Shown piece after piece: positions 9,165-17,831 of a DNA stretch of 64,000 nucleotides. A model generated the notes under the pieces. That model had not been told where the DNA came from. It was given only the letters and a program-made list of their open reading frames with translations, and ran no database searches. The stretch lies in assembly GCF_017426725.1 (NCBI RefSeq), contig NZ_JAERMS010000009.1:18574-82573 (forward strand), read 5' to 3'. A program made the translations under genes and the position numbers. Source of the stretch: Prevotella illustrans (GTDB lineage Bacteria > Bacteroidota > Bacteroidia > Bacteroidales > Bacteroidaceae). Position 1 is the stretch's first letter, and each line of letters starts with the position of its first letter.

Positions 9165-9803
9165 TTAAAAACGATAGCCAGCTATCATACGGGCCACACC
9201 TAAGCAGCCGTAACCCAGTTCCGACCCGAAGAAAACACGCTTACCCATCTGAATACCGAAGCCCGTAAACTGCCCCGTAAAGCGGATCTTATGATGTCCC
9301 GACCGCTCTTCCATGCTACGGGTGTAGCGCAGCGACACGCCTACGCCGGCCTCTGTGTACATGCGGAAGCCCCGATGGCGCAGATAATAATAACGCAAAG
9401 CAGGCATGAGCGTGAAGTAACTGTCGCGCGAGGTGGCCACCGTCTTGTCCGTCAACCTGCTTTTCCAGGTGTTCTTTGTGTATTCATACGACGCCGTCAG
9501 GCCATAGCTCATCCAGCGTCCTACCTTGAAATCCTGCCGGAAAGCCACGGTATAGCAGGGCGGTTGCACGCTTCCGTCGTCATAGATTTTCAAATGACGA
9601 TAGGCGGCGAGCGGCTTTTCTCTGTAAAACCAGTAATCATACGTGTCTTCACTGCTCAAGTTCCACTTCAGATTCGAGGTGCCAATGCCCATTCCTACCG
9701 ACACTTCCCGCAGGGGAATGTCGTCGTTCTGCGCCCGTCCCGCCATCGGCCAGGCCGCCAGCAGTACGAAAAAGAGCAGAAACGGTTGTTTCTTTACATT
9801 CAT
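9165..9803 (-). CDS. Small outer-membrane beta-barrel protein
   Basis: A 212-residue secreted protein with a signal peptide (MNVKKQPFLLFFVLL followed by an AGRA-Q cleavage site). The mature part has alternating polar and aromatic residues and ends in Phe (MIAGYRF), the usual C-terminal signature of an outer-membrane beta-barrel. Repeated short strands such as MSYGLTASYEY and FTLMPALRYYYL fit an eight-stranded OmpW/OmpX-like barrel. No ligand can be read from the sequence. It lies between the sigma-linked membrane protein gene (27 bases upstream) and the lipoprotein gene, so it is probably part of the same transcription unit. Confidence 0.75.
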   Translation of the reverse strand: MNVKKQPFLLFFVLLAAWPMAGRAQNDDIPLREVSVGMGIGTSNLKWNLSSEDTYDYWFYREKPLAAYRHLKIYDDGSVQPPCYTVAFRQDFKVGRWMSYGLTASYEYTKNTWKSRLTDKTVATSRDSYFTLMPALRYYYLRHRGFRMYTEAGVGVSLRYTRSMEERSGHHKIRFTGQFTGFGIQMGKRVFFGSELGYGCLGVARMIAGYRF

Positions 9804-9830
9804 CTTTTCAATGTTCTTGATGGTTTATTT

Positions 9831-11045
9831 TTATTTTGTTTGAATCCGTATTCCTAATTGCAGGGCGGGGCTGAAGGGCTTTTCCTTGAAGAAGGTCTGC
9901 ACCGAACTGCCGTTATCGGGCGCGTAGCGCAGCGACGGCTCAACGTAAACGCCCACCACGGGGGTCAGTTTGAAGATCGCTCCTAAACCTGCCGTCACCG
10001 AGAATTGCGTTTGATCTTTCTTCATCGGCTGGCGTGTTCCTTCCGTTCGGGTGTCGGCCTTGACGTTGAAGTCCACTTGCGCGCCGCCCATGGCGTAGAC
10101 CGCAAACCGCCGGCCGTGTAGTAAACGATAGTTGACTGTCAGCGGCACGCCCACGTAATGAAGTTGTTGGCGGGTCGTCATGGCATGTTCTCGCATGCGA
10201 CGGGTAAAGGTGGCGTTGAGTCGGGTATAAACCACACCTGTCGTCAGGCTCCATGAAGTCGTCAGCGGCACGTCTACCGTGAGTCCTACGGATAGCGGCA
10301 GGTCGTGATGAGCTTCTTCGCCATAGCCTACAAGATACACCGTCGCGTCGTCAGGGGCCGTTGCCGCCCGCGACAACCCGGGGCCGTTGCGCTTGGCCAT
10401 GTGGTATTGACGCTGCATTTCGGGCGACATGACCACCCCGTTTTGCCGCTGATAGCCCATCAACCCGTTGCCCGCGTAGAGCCGCAGGCTGACACCGGGC
10501 GTAGTGGCGCGGCGTATGGCGGGCGCCGTCGTAGAAGATCGCGGTTGCGGAACAGGCCGTGAAGGCGTGACAGGCTGTGACCGGCGGGGTGCTTTCTCGG
10601 GCGAATCGTCGACAGGCGAAACAGTCGGTTCATGGCAATAAGGGGCAGTCGGTCCCTCCGGAGCTGCCGAAGGGGCGGGCAAGGAGAGTCCTTTCCGCTC
10701 CCGCGCCACCTTGTTTTGAGCCACGACGGGCACCGATTCCGAGGGTTCCATACCTATCGATTGCCGGACGGCACGCTGCCTGTCCAACAGTTTTTGCTCC
10801 GTGCCCAACTGCCCGACAGCCTGCTCTCCCTGCCTGCTCAACCATAAAACGCTTCCTCCCACCACCGCTATGACGACTGCCGCGGCGGCTATCCAACGAC
10901 GCAAAGCCATCCGACGTGCGGCCACGGCGGCCGACCGGCCGTCGAGCGCCTGCTCAATGCCCGCCCACAGCTCATCGCCGACAGGTTCTTCCTGCTGTGC
11001 CACGCGCTTGCGAAGGGTGTCCGTCCAATCTGTTTGTTTCATCAT
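9831..11045 (-). CDS. Sigma-linked membrane protein: cytoplasmic head, one membrane segment, C-terminal barrel-like domain
   Basis: The protein has 404 residues and three parts. Residues 1-45 are soluble and lack a signal peptide (MMKQTDWTDTLRKRVAQQ), as expected for an anti-sigma head. One membrane segment follows at about 48-70 (WIAAAAVVIAVVGGSVLWL). Then come a Pro-rich linker (about 100-180) and a C-terminal region with strand-like repeats (VGLTVDVPLTTSWSLTTGVV; LGAIFKLTPVVGVYVEPSLRY) similar to porin-family barrels. Its ATG overlaps the stop codon of the ECF sigma gene by four bases, the usual arrangement for a sigma/anti-sigma pair. The function as anti-sigma factor is inferred from position and topology; no known anti-sigma motif is seen. 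Confidence 0.75.
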   Translation of the reverse strand: MMKQTDWTDTLRKRVAQQEEPVGDELWAGIEQALDGRSAAVAARRMALRRWIAAAAVVIAVVGGSVLWLSRQGEQAVGQLGTEQKLLDRQRAVRQSIGMEPSESVPVVAQNKVARERKGLSLPAPSAAPEGPTAPYCHEPTVSPVDDSPEKAPRRSQPVTPSRPVPQPRSSTTAPAIRRATTPGVSLRLYAGNGLMGYQRQNGVVMSPEMQRQYHMAKRNGPGLSRAATAPDDATVYLVGYGEEAHHDLPLSVGLTVDVPLTTSWSLTTGVVYTRLNATFTRRMREHAMTTRQQLHYVGVPLTVNYRLLHGRRFAVYAMGGAQVDFNVKADTRTEGTRQPMKKDQTQFSVTAGLGAIFKLTPVVGVYVEPSLRYAPDNGSSVQTFFKEKPFSPALQLGIRIQTK

Positions 11046-11581
11046 CTTTGCGTCTTAATATATTCTTTCATCATTCGGGCCAGCATTTTCTTGGCCCTGG
11101 AGTATTGCGAAGCCGAACTGTTTTCACGGATATGCAGCAACCGGGCTATCTCCTTGTGCGACCGCTGTTCGAAAACGTAGAGGTTGAAGACCATCCGATA
11201 GCCGACGGGCAGCCGTCCCAGCATTTCGGTAACGACCTCGGGAGGCACTTGTTCCACAGGCGGCTCGTCCTCGTCGGGCAGCTCCGGCATGCTGTCGGTC
11301 AGCACCCAGCGCTCGTGCTTCCTTATATAGTCGACCGACCGGTTGGCGACGATGCGCAGCAGCCATGCCATAAGTGAGCCTTTGCCCCGGTATTGGAAGT
11401 CGCCGATGTGCGTCAGAACCTGGATAAAACTCTCCTGAACGATGTCTTTACGGGCGTCGATGTCGCCCACATAGCGGTGACTGACAGCCATGGCTCGCCC
11501 GACGCAACCGTCGTACAGCTGTCGCATGGCCCGGCGGTCTCCCCGCCTGATTCCGTCCAAGATGATTTCTTCCGATTCCAT
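11042..11581 (-). CDS. ECF-type RNA polymerase sigma factor
   Basis: A 179-residue sigma-70 family factor of the ECF group. Region 2 is visible in the first half (ARKDIVQESFIQVLTHIGDF followed by GSLMAWLLRIVANRSVDYIR), and region 4 in the second half with the helix-turn-helix stretch YVFEQRSHKEIARLLHI and the RAKKMLARMM tail. Region 3 is absent, as usual for ECF factors. It is followed with a four-base overlap by the putative anti-sigma membrane protein, and preceded seven bases upstream by a small lipoprotein gene. The target genes cannot be read here, though such units in Bacteroidetes often control their own operon. Confidence 0.93.
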   Translation of the reverse strand: MESEEIILDGIRRGDRRAMRQLYDGCVGRAMAVSHRYVGDIDARKDIVQESFIQVLTHIGDFQYRGKGSLMAWLLRIVANRSVDYIRKHERWVLTDSMPELPDEDEPPVEQVPPEVVTEMLGRLPVGYRMVFNLYVFEQRSHKEIARLLHIRENSSASQYSRAKKMLARMMKEYIKTQR

Positions 11582-11588
11582 CCGCCTT

Positions 11589-12008
11589 TCAGAGGGTTCG
11601 TTTCGTCGCGCTGAATTGGTAGGAAGCGCCGCCGATGACTACGACACCACTCCATAGACCTGTCTTTTTATGATAGACGGCCACCCATTTCGGTCCGGTC
11701 GGATTTTCCTTCTGCGTCAGGTCGAAGTATTCGGTGGTGTCGGAGCTGCCCGTATGCAGATAGATGGCCACGACGGGAGCGCTGACGCCGGGCAAACGGC
11801 CAAAGGTCATTTCCGATCCGGTCACGCGCAACGTTGTCGTCACGGTCTGACTGCCATTGCCCGTCAGCTCAATCGTAAAACTACCCCGCCACGGCGACAG
11901 CACACCGTCCCCCGGAGTCTGGCTCGGAATGTCGGTATCGTTAGCTACGGTGCATGCGGTGAGACCGAAACAAAACAGCAGCAAAAGCGTGTAGAAAATT
12001 CTTTTCAT
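11589..12008 (-). CDS. Small lipoprotein of unknown function
   Basis: A 139-residue protein with a clear lipoprotein signal (MKRIFYTLLLLFCFGLTACT, lipobox LTAC with Cys at residue 19). The mature part is Thr/Gly-rich and looks like an all-beta fold: SFTIELTGNGSQTVTTTLRV, then strands leading to WSGVVVIGGASYQFSATKRTL. No family recognised. It is the first gene of the leftward group lipoprotein, ECF sigma, anti-sigma/barrel, barrel, lipoprotein, with spacings of a few bases, so a shared transcript is likely. Confidence 0.8.
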   Translation of the reverse strand: MKRIFYTLLLLFCFGLTACTVANDTDIPSQTPGDGVLSPWRGSFTIELTGNGSQTVTTTLRVTGSEMTFGRLPGVSAPVVAIYLHTGSSDTTEYFDLTQKENPTGPKWVAVYHKKTGLWSGVVVIGGASYQFSATKRTL

Positions 12009-12125
12009 GACTACTTTTCTTGTGGTTGTCTATCATCATAACTTCATGATGGTGAAAATCTTGCATGAGAAAATACAAAAAAATGATTTGCGGGATGAAA
12101 AAAGCGTCTTGTCACTTTATTTTCG

Positions 12126-12133
12126 TACTTTTG
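12126..12133 (+). promoter_or_regulatory. Bacteroidetes -7 promoter box for the U32 gene
   Basis: TACTTTTG matches the Bacteroidetes -7 consensus TAnnTTTG and lies 24 bases before the ATG at 12158. A matching TTTG -33 element at the usual spacing is not seen, so only the -7 box is claimed. Confidence 0.5.
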
Positions 12134-12157
12134 CAGCCCTATCCTATATAAGATTGT

Positions 12158-13414
12158 ATGCAACAAGAGATATCAGAATTTGAAATCATGGCTCCCGTAG
12201 GCTCGCGCGAAAGCTTAGCGGCAGCCATCCAAGCCGGTGCCAACTCGGTTTATTTCGGCATCGGTCAGCTCAATATGCGGTCGCATTCGGCCAATCATTT
12301 CACCATCGACGACCTGCGGGAGATTGCCGCCACGTGCGCCGAACATAACATCAAGAGCTATCTGACGGTCAATACCATCATCTATGGCGAAGACCTCAGT
12401 ACGATGCACGAGATTATCGATGCCGCCAAAGAGGCCCAAATCAGTGCCGTTATCGCCAGCGACGTAGCCGTGATGGCCTACTGCAACGAGGAGGGTGTAG
12501 AGGTTCACCTCTCCACGCAGCTCAATATCACGAACATCGATGCCCTGAAATTCTACGCACGCTTTGCCGATGTGGTCGTGTTGGCGCGCGAACTGAATAT
12601 GGAACAGGTGGCCGACATCCACCGACAGATTAAAGAACAGCACATCTGTGGCCCCAAGGGCGAACTCATCCGCATCGAAATGTTCTGCCATGGTGCCCTC
12701 TGTATGGCTGTCAGTGGTAAGTGTTATATGAGTCTGGCCAACTCTAACCGCTCGGCCAATCGTGGAGAATGCGTGCAGATATGCCGCCGTTCGTACACCG
12801 TCACCGACAACGAGACGGGCAATGAGTTGGAGATTGACAATCAATACATCATGAGTCCGAAGGATCTGAAGACCCTTCGCTTCATCGATCGGATGATAGA
12901 GAGCGGTGTCACCGTGTTCAAAATAGAAGGTAGGGCGCGTGGTCCTGAATACGTATATACCGTCGTTAGCTGTTACCGCGAGGCCATCCAAAGTGTGGTT
13001 GACGGCACTTTTACCGGGGAAAAGAAAGACCAATGGGACGAGCGACTGGCCACAGTGTTCAATCGTGGCTTCTGGGATGGCTACTATCAGGGGCAGACAT
13101 TGGGCGAATGGAACCAAAATTACGGCAGTGCCGCCACAGAAAAGAAAGTGCTTGTGGGCAAGGTTGTGAAGTATTTCTCTAAACTCGGCGTGGCCGAAAT
13201 GGCCGTTGAGGCTTCGGAAATGAGTCTGGGCGACAAGCTCCTTATCACCGGACCGACCACCGGCGTGATGTATCTCGATGCCGAAGAGATACGCTACGAC
13301 CTCAAACCGGTGGATAAAGCCGAAAAAGGATGGCGCGTATCCGTTCCCGTTCCGGGCAAGGTTCGTCCTAATGACAAACTCTTTAAACTCGTCAAAACCG
13401 AGAAAAAGAAGTAA
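12158..13414 (+). CDS. U32 family protein, probable RNA hydroxylation factor (TrhP/YegQ-like)
   Basis: A 418-residue member of the U32 family. These were first called collagenase-like peptidases, but studied bacterial members (TrhP, RlhA) take part in hydroxylation of tRNA or rRNA cytidine/uridine. Visible are the opening block IMAPVGSRESLAAAIQAGAN, the family signature EMFCHGALCMAVSGKCYMS, and conserved cysteines (FCHGALC; GKC; GECVQIC) fit to hold an iron-sulfur cluster. Length agrees with the E. coli YegQ size class of about 450. It stands alone between a leftward lipoprotein gene and a bidirectional terminator. Which RNA it acts on is not clear from sequence. Confidence 0.85.
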   Translation: MQQEISEFEIMAPVGSRESLAAAIQAGANSVYFGIGQLNMRSHSANHFTIDDLREIAATCAEHNIKSYLTVNTIIYGEDLSTMHEIIDAAKEAQISAVIASDVAVMAYCNEEGVEVHLSTQLNITNIDALKFYARFADVVVLARELNMEQVADIHRQIKEQHICGPKGELIRIEMFCHGALCMAVSGKCYMSLANSNRSANRGECVQICRRSYTVTDNETGNELEIDNQYIMSPKDLKTLRFIDRMIESGVTVFKIEGRARGPEYVYTVVSCYREAIQSVVDGTFTGEKKDQWDERLATVFNRGFWDGYYQGQTLGEWNQNYGSAATEKKVLVGKVVKYFSKLGVAEMAVEASEMSLGDKLLITGPTTGVMYLDAEEIRYDLKPVDKAEKGWRVSVPVPGKVRPNDKLFKLVKTEKKK

Positions 13415-13416
13415 AA

Positions 13417-13452
13417 AAATAAGGCCATCGTTCTTCAGCGATGGCCTTATTT
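13417..13452. terminator. Bidirectional intrinsic terminator after the U32 gene
   Basis: A 14-base-pair stem (AAATAAGGCCATCG paired with its complement) and an eight-base loop start two bases after the stop codon of the U32 gene. A-rich flank and T-rich arms allow it to work in both directions. Confidence 0.9.
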
Positions 13453-13508
13453 GATTTAAAATGGTCTTTCCTAATATTGGGAAAGGCAGAAATGGAGGAA
13501 AAAGATGT

Positions 13509-14624
13509 TTATTTATTGCGTACAGGGTTGGCGTAAATGCCAAGGAAGATGTCTTTTAGCGTATCGGGATCGGTGATGTCGTAGTCGTTGAGACGCTCCA
13601 TATAACGCAGGAATTGTTGCAATTGTTCTTTGCTGTAATGCTCCTGATAGCAGGTCTGTCCGTAGCGGAGGTCGTGGGCTATATAGTTATTGGGGTATAA
13701 TAGATAGGCCGCGTTGATGCGTTGGTCGAGCAATTCGGCCACTCGTTTGTGGTATTCGTTGTTGGTACAGCTGTCGAACTGGCGCAAGTCGGCCTCGGTC
13801 AGTTCGGGACATAGTGTGATATGGACCTTCCCCTTGGGCTGAATGATGCCCGTGAGGATGCTATTGAGGTCTTCACCCGGCTTTTTGATGTATTTTCGGC
13901 AACGACTTTCGTAGAGTTCGATGGCCTTCAGGATGTCGCAACTTTCCCATTCGTAGCTGATACTGACAGGAATGATGTGGAGTTCGCTCAACGCTTTGAT
14001 CTTATCCTCCGGCTTACTCATGCAGAACATCTTGATGATTCCCTGGTCGGTGTGGTCGTTTCCGTCCTTGGTACGCCCGTTGCGCTGGGCTATCCATACG
14101 CTTTCGTTCCGCTCGAGCATGGTATGGCGGATGTAATTGCTCAGATGGCACGACGACATATAGAAATCGCGCATGCGTCCTCCACGCTCCACCCTGAACA
14201 TTTTGTTCGATTTGCCGATGTCGGTCACCAGTCCGGGCTGCATCAGATTGGCACCGAAGGTAATCTCGGTGGTCTCTCGTTCGTGTTTGACGAGCAACTT
14301 TTGAAGCAGCAACGCGTCGAGAACAATGTCGCGATGGTTTGATACGAAAAGATATTGCGTGTCGGGTCGCAGTTGTTCAAAGCCACTATAACTGAGTTGA
14401 TCTATGCTGCGACGGATAATCTGAAGCGTGGCGGCCATCATCACGCCATACTGAAATTCTTTGATCGTATGGTAAGAGAGCAACTCCCGTCGCACTTCTT
14501 CTAACCCGCGGTCGGGAAATATCCATGAGGCCAGTAGCGGAAAGGCTTCCGACTCTGCAATACGACGCATGGCTGCGGGTATTTCTTCGTCGCGATAAGG
14601 ACGGATGTCGTCGTAATTCTCCAT
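13509..14624 (-). CDS. PlsC-like glycerolipid acyltransferase
   Basis: A 371-residue acyltransferase-type protein. The catalytic element reads NHRDIVLD at residues 96-103, close to the NHX4D box of lysophospholipid acyltransferases, but with five residues between His and Asp; other motif blocks include FRVERGGRMRD and VWIAQRNGRTKDG, which fill the role of the usual FPEGTRS block. There is no signal peptide, and the region at 58-72 is hydrophobic enough for membrane contact. It probably transfers an acyl group to a glycerol phosphate or a related lipid; the exact acceptor is unknown. It is a leftward gene 55 bases from the U32 terminator and 63 bases from the PfkB gene. Confidence 0.8.
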   Translation of the reverse strand: MENYDDIRPYRDEEIPAAMRRIAESEAFPLLASWIFPDRGLEEVRRELLSYHTIKEFQYGVMMAATLQIIRRSIDQLSYSGFEQLRPDTQYLFVSNHRDIVLDALLLQKLLVKHERETTEITFGANLMQPGLVTDIGKSNKMFRVERGGRMRDFYMSSCHLSNYIRHTMLERNESVWIAQRNGRTKDGNDHTDQGIIKMFCMSKPEDKIKALSELHIIPVSISYEWESCDILKAIELYESRCRKYIKKPGEDLNSILTGIIQPKGKVHITLCPELTEADLRQFDSCTNNEYHKRVAELLDQRINAAYLLYPNNYIAHDLRYGQTCYQEHYSKEQLQQFLRYMERLNDYDITDPDTLKDIFLGIYANPVRNK

Positions 14625-14687
14625 GAAAATCTTTATTGTTCGGTTGCAAATATTATATACTTCGATATCGGCGAAGGGAAGAGTCTG

Positions 14688-15569
14688 TTACCGGAACGAC
14701 TGCCCCGCCACCCGTTCGATGTCTTCGATGGTGCCATCGAATGGTCCGTTGTGCGCTAACTTAATGGTGCACATGGCCGCCGCGAACTTACCGGCTTCAA
14801 AACAATCGGCTCCCTGTGAACGCATGTAGAGATAACCGGTGGAATACGTGTCGCCGCAACCTGTGGCATCTACCTGCTCCGTAGGCTCATAGGCCGGTAT
14901 TTCGTAGAACTTGTTGTCGGCCCAAATGTACGAACCATAGTTGCCCAGCGTAATCACGACTTCGCGCACGCCCATCGCCGCCAGACTCAAGGCCACCTCA
15001 CGCGGGTTATTGCTGCCGCCGATGGTCACCATTTCGTGCTCGTTCAGTTTGAGAATGTCCGTATATTGAAGTATTTCAGTTTGGTTTTTCCATCCGACAG
15101 GATGCACGCTCTCGCCCCTCACCTCGCGCAGGAATCCCTGTACGTCAATGGAAACACGGCCCTTAGCGGCCAAAGCAGCCACCACTTTGGGCGAAAAATC
15201 ATCGGCTAAGAGCGAACCCAGATGGAATATTTCAGCCTCCAGCGGTTCCACTTCGTCGAGCGTGAAAGGGTCGGCTTTGGCCAAAACACGTTGGGTTCGA
15301 TGATTGGTGTCCATGCCATATCGATTCTCGAAATAAACGGTATGGGCACTATCGTAGCATACAACGTCGATGCCGGCATGGCGCATCCGCTCTATCTCCT
15401 TGCGCTGCTCGTCTCCCACCTTCGTTATCAATTGGAACGAAGCCTTCGGAGGCAGCTGTTTCATGCCGTAAGCCATGTAGAATGAAGTCCCGCCCGCCAT
15501 GTAGACGGTCTTCTGTGGGGTTACAATCTTGTCGAGCGTAACATGCCCAATACAACAGATATCTATCAT
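14688..15569 (-). CDS. PfkB family carbohydrate or nucleoside kinase
   Basis: A 293-residue kinase of the ribokinase/PfkB fold, starting at the ATG at 15569 (MIDICCIGHVTLDKIVTPQ). The N-terminal GG pair (MAGGTSFY) and the C-terminal signature DATGCGDTYSTGYLYM with the catalytic Asp are both present, so it should be active. PfkB proteins phosphorylate sugars, nucleosides or inositol; the substrate cannot be told here. It lies between a PlsC-like gene and the ligase that opens the polyene locus, all leftward. A 108-base gap separates it from the ligase stop, so it need not belong to the polyene pathway. Confidence 0.88.
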   Translation of the reverse strand: MIDICCIGHVTLDKIVTPQKTVYMAGGTSFYMAYGMKQLPPKASFQLITKVGDEQRKEIERMRHAGIDVVCYDSAHTVYFENRYGMDTNHRTQRVLAKADPFTLDEVEPLEAEIFHLGSLLADDFSPKVVAALAAKGRVSIDVQGFLREVRGESVHPVGWKNQTEILQYTDILKLNEHEMVTIGGSNNPREVALSLAAMGVREVVITLGNYGSYIWADNKFYEIPAYEPTEQVDATGCGDTYSTGYLYMRSQGADCFEAGKFAAAMCTIKLAHNGPFDGTIEDIERVAGQSFR

Positions 15570-15677
15570 CCAATCATCATTTGTTATTGCAAAGATAACA
15601 TTAAATATCAAACCCTCACCACTTTTATGGTTTTTTCGGCGGATTCTTTCCTCATAGAACGCAGCCCGAAGGGCACT

Positions 15678-16988
15678 TTAGCGATAACTCTTGCGGTCGG
15701 GTTTGCCATTGAAAGTTTTACGAATCGCTTCTACCTGCTCATACAGCATGGGTACTTTGTAGGCTTCGAGGCGTTCGCGGAGATGCCTGGTCAGTTCACG
15801 AGCCTTGAGTTCATGGCCCGGGCGCATGACGACGAGCAGCCGCAGCACCGTTCCTACGACAGGATGATTGGCCGCCACGCAGAGACATTCGGCGATATTG
15901 CCCATCGCGAGGGCCGCTTTCTCCACCTCTTCGGGCGCAACCTTCAGTCCGCCCGTGTTGATAATGTCGTCGCTGCGACCCATGAGGTGGAGCCGTCCCT
16001 CTGCGTCTACGCGGCCCAAATCGGCCGTGAGCAGTTCGCCGTCAGTCAGTACACTTGCCGTAAGGGCCTCGTTGCCGGCATATCCCGACATGAGCGTGTC
16101 GCCTTGGCAACGGATGCGCCGGTCGCTATCGACCGTGAAGCGGGCATGCGGCATAGCGGTGCCGACGCAACCTTCAAAACAATGGCTGTCGTTAAAGTTG
16201 TAAGTGGCGATGATTCCCGTTTCGGTAGAGGCGTAGGTGTTGTAGAGTCGGCTGTGAGGAAGCAACCGGCAGAGCTGCCGCATGTCGGTTTGCGCAATGG
16301 GTGCCGCGCCTGTTTCTATGAAATCGAGCTTCGCCGCGTAGGTCTGAAGGCGGTCGGCACTGAAGGTTAGCAGCATACGGATGCTGGCCGGAACCAGAAA
16401 AGTGGCCGCCTTGGCGCAGGGGTAATCCAATGCCTGATAGAAAGCGTTGAGGTCTTTCATGCCTTCGAGCAGATAGAGCGTCGCCCCGCACTGCACGACG
16501 GGGTAGACTTTGGAAAGGCAACCGATATGATTCATCGGACCACAGATTACAAACACGAGATCGTGGCTGAAGTTCAGGGCCTTGACAAGGTTGTCGGAAT
16601 TGGCCAATATGGCCCGATGGCTCACCATGACACCCTTTGAACGGCCTGTCGTTCCGGTGGTATAGAGCACGTCGGCCACGTCTGCGGGCAGCATGCAGTG
16701 GCTCAATTCGGTCTCAAGTTCGGTCAGTCGACTATCGGGAACATCGTGTTCGAGCGGCACGGCCACCGCGCCCGCCAGATGAATGGCGAAATAATGGACG
16801 AGAAAATCGGCCGTCTGACTGCCTCTGAATACCACCGCCCGCCCCCGTAACGCGGCCATCGTCCGGGCTTTGGCCGACACTTGCTGCCAAAGTTCGGCGT
16901 AAGTAATCGTGTCGCAAGGCGTTACGATGGCCGGTTGGTCGGCATAAAGGCGAGCGTTGCGGCACAGAAAATCCTCGATGGTCTTCAC
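15678..16988 (-). CDS. AMP-dependent acyl/aryl-ACP ligase (ApeH-like)
   Basis: An adenylate-forming enzyme of 436 residues, shorter than the 500-550 of fatty acyl-CoA ligases but normal for the acid-loading ligases of aryl polyene clusters. Motif A3 (YTTGTTGRSKGV, about 109-120), A5 (YNTYASTETGI), A7 (MGRSDDIINTGGLKVAPEEV) and the A10 lysine region (NGKPDRKS) at the very end are all present. It would activate an aromatic or acyl acid with ATP and pass it to a carrier protein. The adjacent ACP gene overlaps it by four bases and reads the same way, the natural partner. The two are divergent from the main polyene operon. The acid is inferred, not seen. Confidence 0.88.
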   Translation of the reverse strand: MKTIEDFLCRNARLYADQPAIVTPCDTITYAELWQQVSAKARTMAALRGRAVVFRGSQTADFLVHYFAIHLAGAVAVPLEHDVPDSRLTELETELSHCMLPADVADVLYTTGTTGRSKGVMVSHRAILANSDNLVKALNFSHDLVFVICGPMNHIGCLSKVYPVVQCGATLYLLEGMKDLNAFYQALDYPCAKAATFLVPASIRMLLTFSADRLQTYAAKLDFIETGAAPIAQTDMRQLCRLLPHSRLYNTYASTETGIIATYNFNDSHCFEGCVGTAMPHARFTVDSDRRIRCQGDTLMSGYAGNEALTASVLTDGELLTADLGRVDAEGRLHLMGRSDDIINTGGLKVAPEEVEKAALAMGNIAECLCVAANHPVVGTVLRLLVVMRPGHELKARELTRHLRERLEAYKVPMLYEQVEAIRKTFNGKPDRKSYR

Positions 16989-17218
16989 TTTCGGTCGGCT
17001 ATTTTGTGAGTTACCATGGCTACGATGGCATCGAGCGTTTTCAGATTCTTGGGCGTTGCGTCCTCCGCTTCTAAGACAATGTCGTATTCTTTCGACAAAA
17101 TCATCAGGATAGTGGTAACGCCCAGCGAGTCGAGTTCGCTGAAAAGGAAGTCTGAATCGATGTCGACCAAAGGCAGCGCTTCTTCTAAAAGCTCACGAAT
17201 ATGTTGTTTCATTTCCAT
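16985..17218 (-). CDS. Acyl carrier protein 1 of the polyene locus
   Basis: A 77-residue carrier protein. The phosphopantetheine site is Ser31 in SELDSLGVTT, inside an acidic helical protein of normal ACP length. An internal ATG at 17212 is an alternative start. It is co-transcribed with the ligase gene (four-base overlap) and divergent from the operon holding the other two ACPs. That pairing suggests it carries the starter unit, as ApeE/ApeF-type ACPs do in aryl polyene clusters. This role is inferred. Confidence 0.88.
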   Translation of the reverse strand: MEMKQHIRELLEEALPLVDIDSDFLFSELDSLGVTTILMILSKEYDIVLEAEDATPKNLKTLDAIVAMVTHKIADRK

Positions 17219-17284
17219 ATTTTTTACTGAATTGATAATCGATAACTTAGTGATTTACAAGTGGTTGGTTGATATATGGATGTT

Positions 17285-17428
17285 TCTTTCAAAGTCTTGT
17301 TTTCTAAAAGCATAGCTTTCGCCTTGTAAAAGCAGCCCTTTTAGCGTGTAAAAGCTATGCTTTTAGCGTGTAATAGTTATGCTTTTACAACGCGAAAGCT
17401 ATGCTTTTAGAAACGGGTGGCAAAGTCT
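17285..17428. repeat. Nested palindromic repeat (family of three in this window)
   Basis: Outer arms at 17299-17319 and 17391-17413 are near-perfect inverted repeats built on CGAAAGCTATGCTTTTAGAA; inside them TTGTAAAAGCA (17325-17335) pairs with TGCTTTTACAA. The AGCTATGCTTTT unit occurs several times in both orientations. Related copies are at 60338-60410 and, more distantly, 44801-44930. It is non-coding and lies between ACP1 and the AT-rich stretch. Confidence 0.8.
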
Positions 17429-17510
17429 TTATAAACTCAACTCAAAAAAGACGTTTTTAACAAGCAATTATATAACAGAATCATAGTGATTTTTGATAGC
17501 AACCATCATA

Positions 17511-17831
17511 TTATTTTGAAATTTGGAAGAAAATGTTTTTGAAAGTGAATAGTATACAAATCGCTATACATAAGATTCCTATGGGCAAACTAAATAAAGC
17601 AGATTTAAGAAAAGAAAAATCACAAAAGTATAACAAAAATTGCATTGGAAGATAAATACTTAAGAAGCCCGCGCATACGCAATACATAAAGGGGATGGGT
17701 TCCCTTTTAAGCTTAACCATACTCCCACAATGATTACACCTTGTTGAATAGTTTGTACCACGATAGATATACATCAAGCATTGTCTGATTGCTATCCTTT
17801 TATGACAACACGGACATTCTCTATTTCGCAT
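17511..17831 (-). CDS. Possible small zinc-ribbon membrane protein in an AT-rich stretch
   Basis: A 106-residue frame with two CXXC pairs (CPCCHKR near residue 6; CNHCGS near 33) followed by two hydrophobic segments (about 48-68 and 75-97). A zinc-ribbon plus two membrane segments is a plausible real protein, and the frame is not a shadow of another gene. It lies in a region clearly richer in A and T than the neighbours (17430-18060), which suggests foreign origin. A shorter frame at 17861-18055 in the same direction (64 codons) is weaker and is not called. Between 17219 and 18168 I see otherwise only the palindromic repeat and the promoter of the main operon. Confidence 0.45.
   Translation of the reverse strand: MRNRECPCCHKRIAIRQCLMYIYRGTNYSTRCNHCGSMVKLKREPIPFMYCVCAGFLSIYLPMQFLLYFCDFSFLKSALFSLPIGILCIAICILFTFKNIFFQISK

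Noticed and set aside
12158..13414. Calling the U32 protein a secreted collagenase
   Set aside because: No signal peptide, and the cysteine-rich signature fits the RNA-hydroxylation members.
12215..13543. 442-codon frame opposite the U32 gene
   Set aside because: Antisense to a well-supported gene and runs through its terminator.
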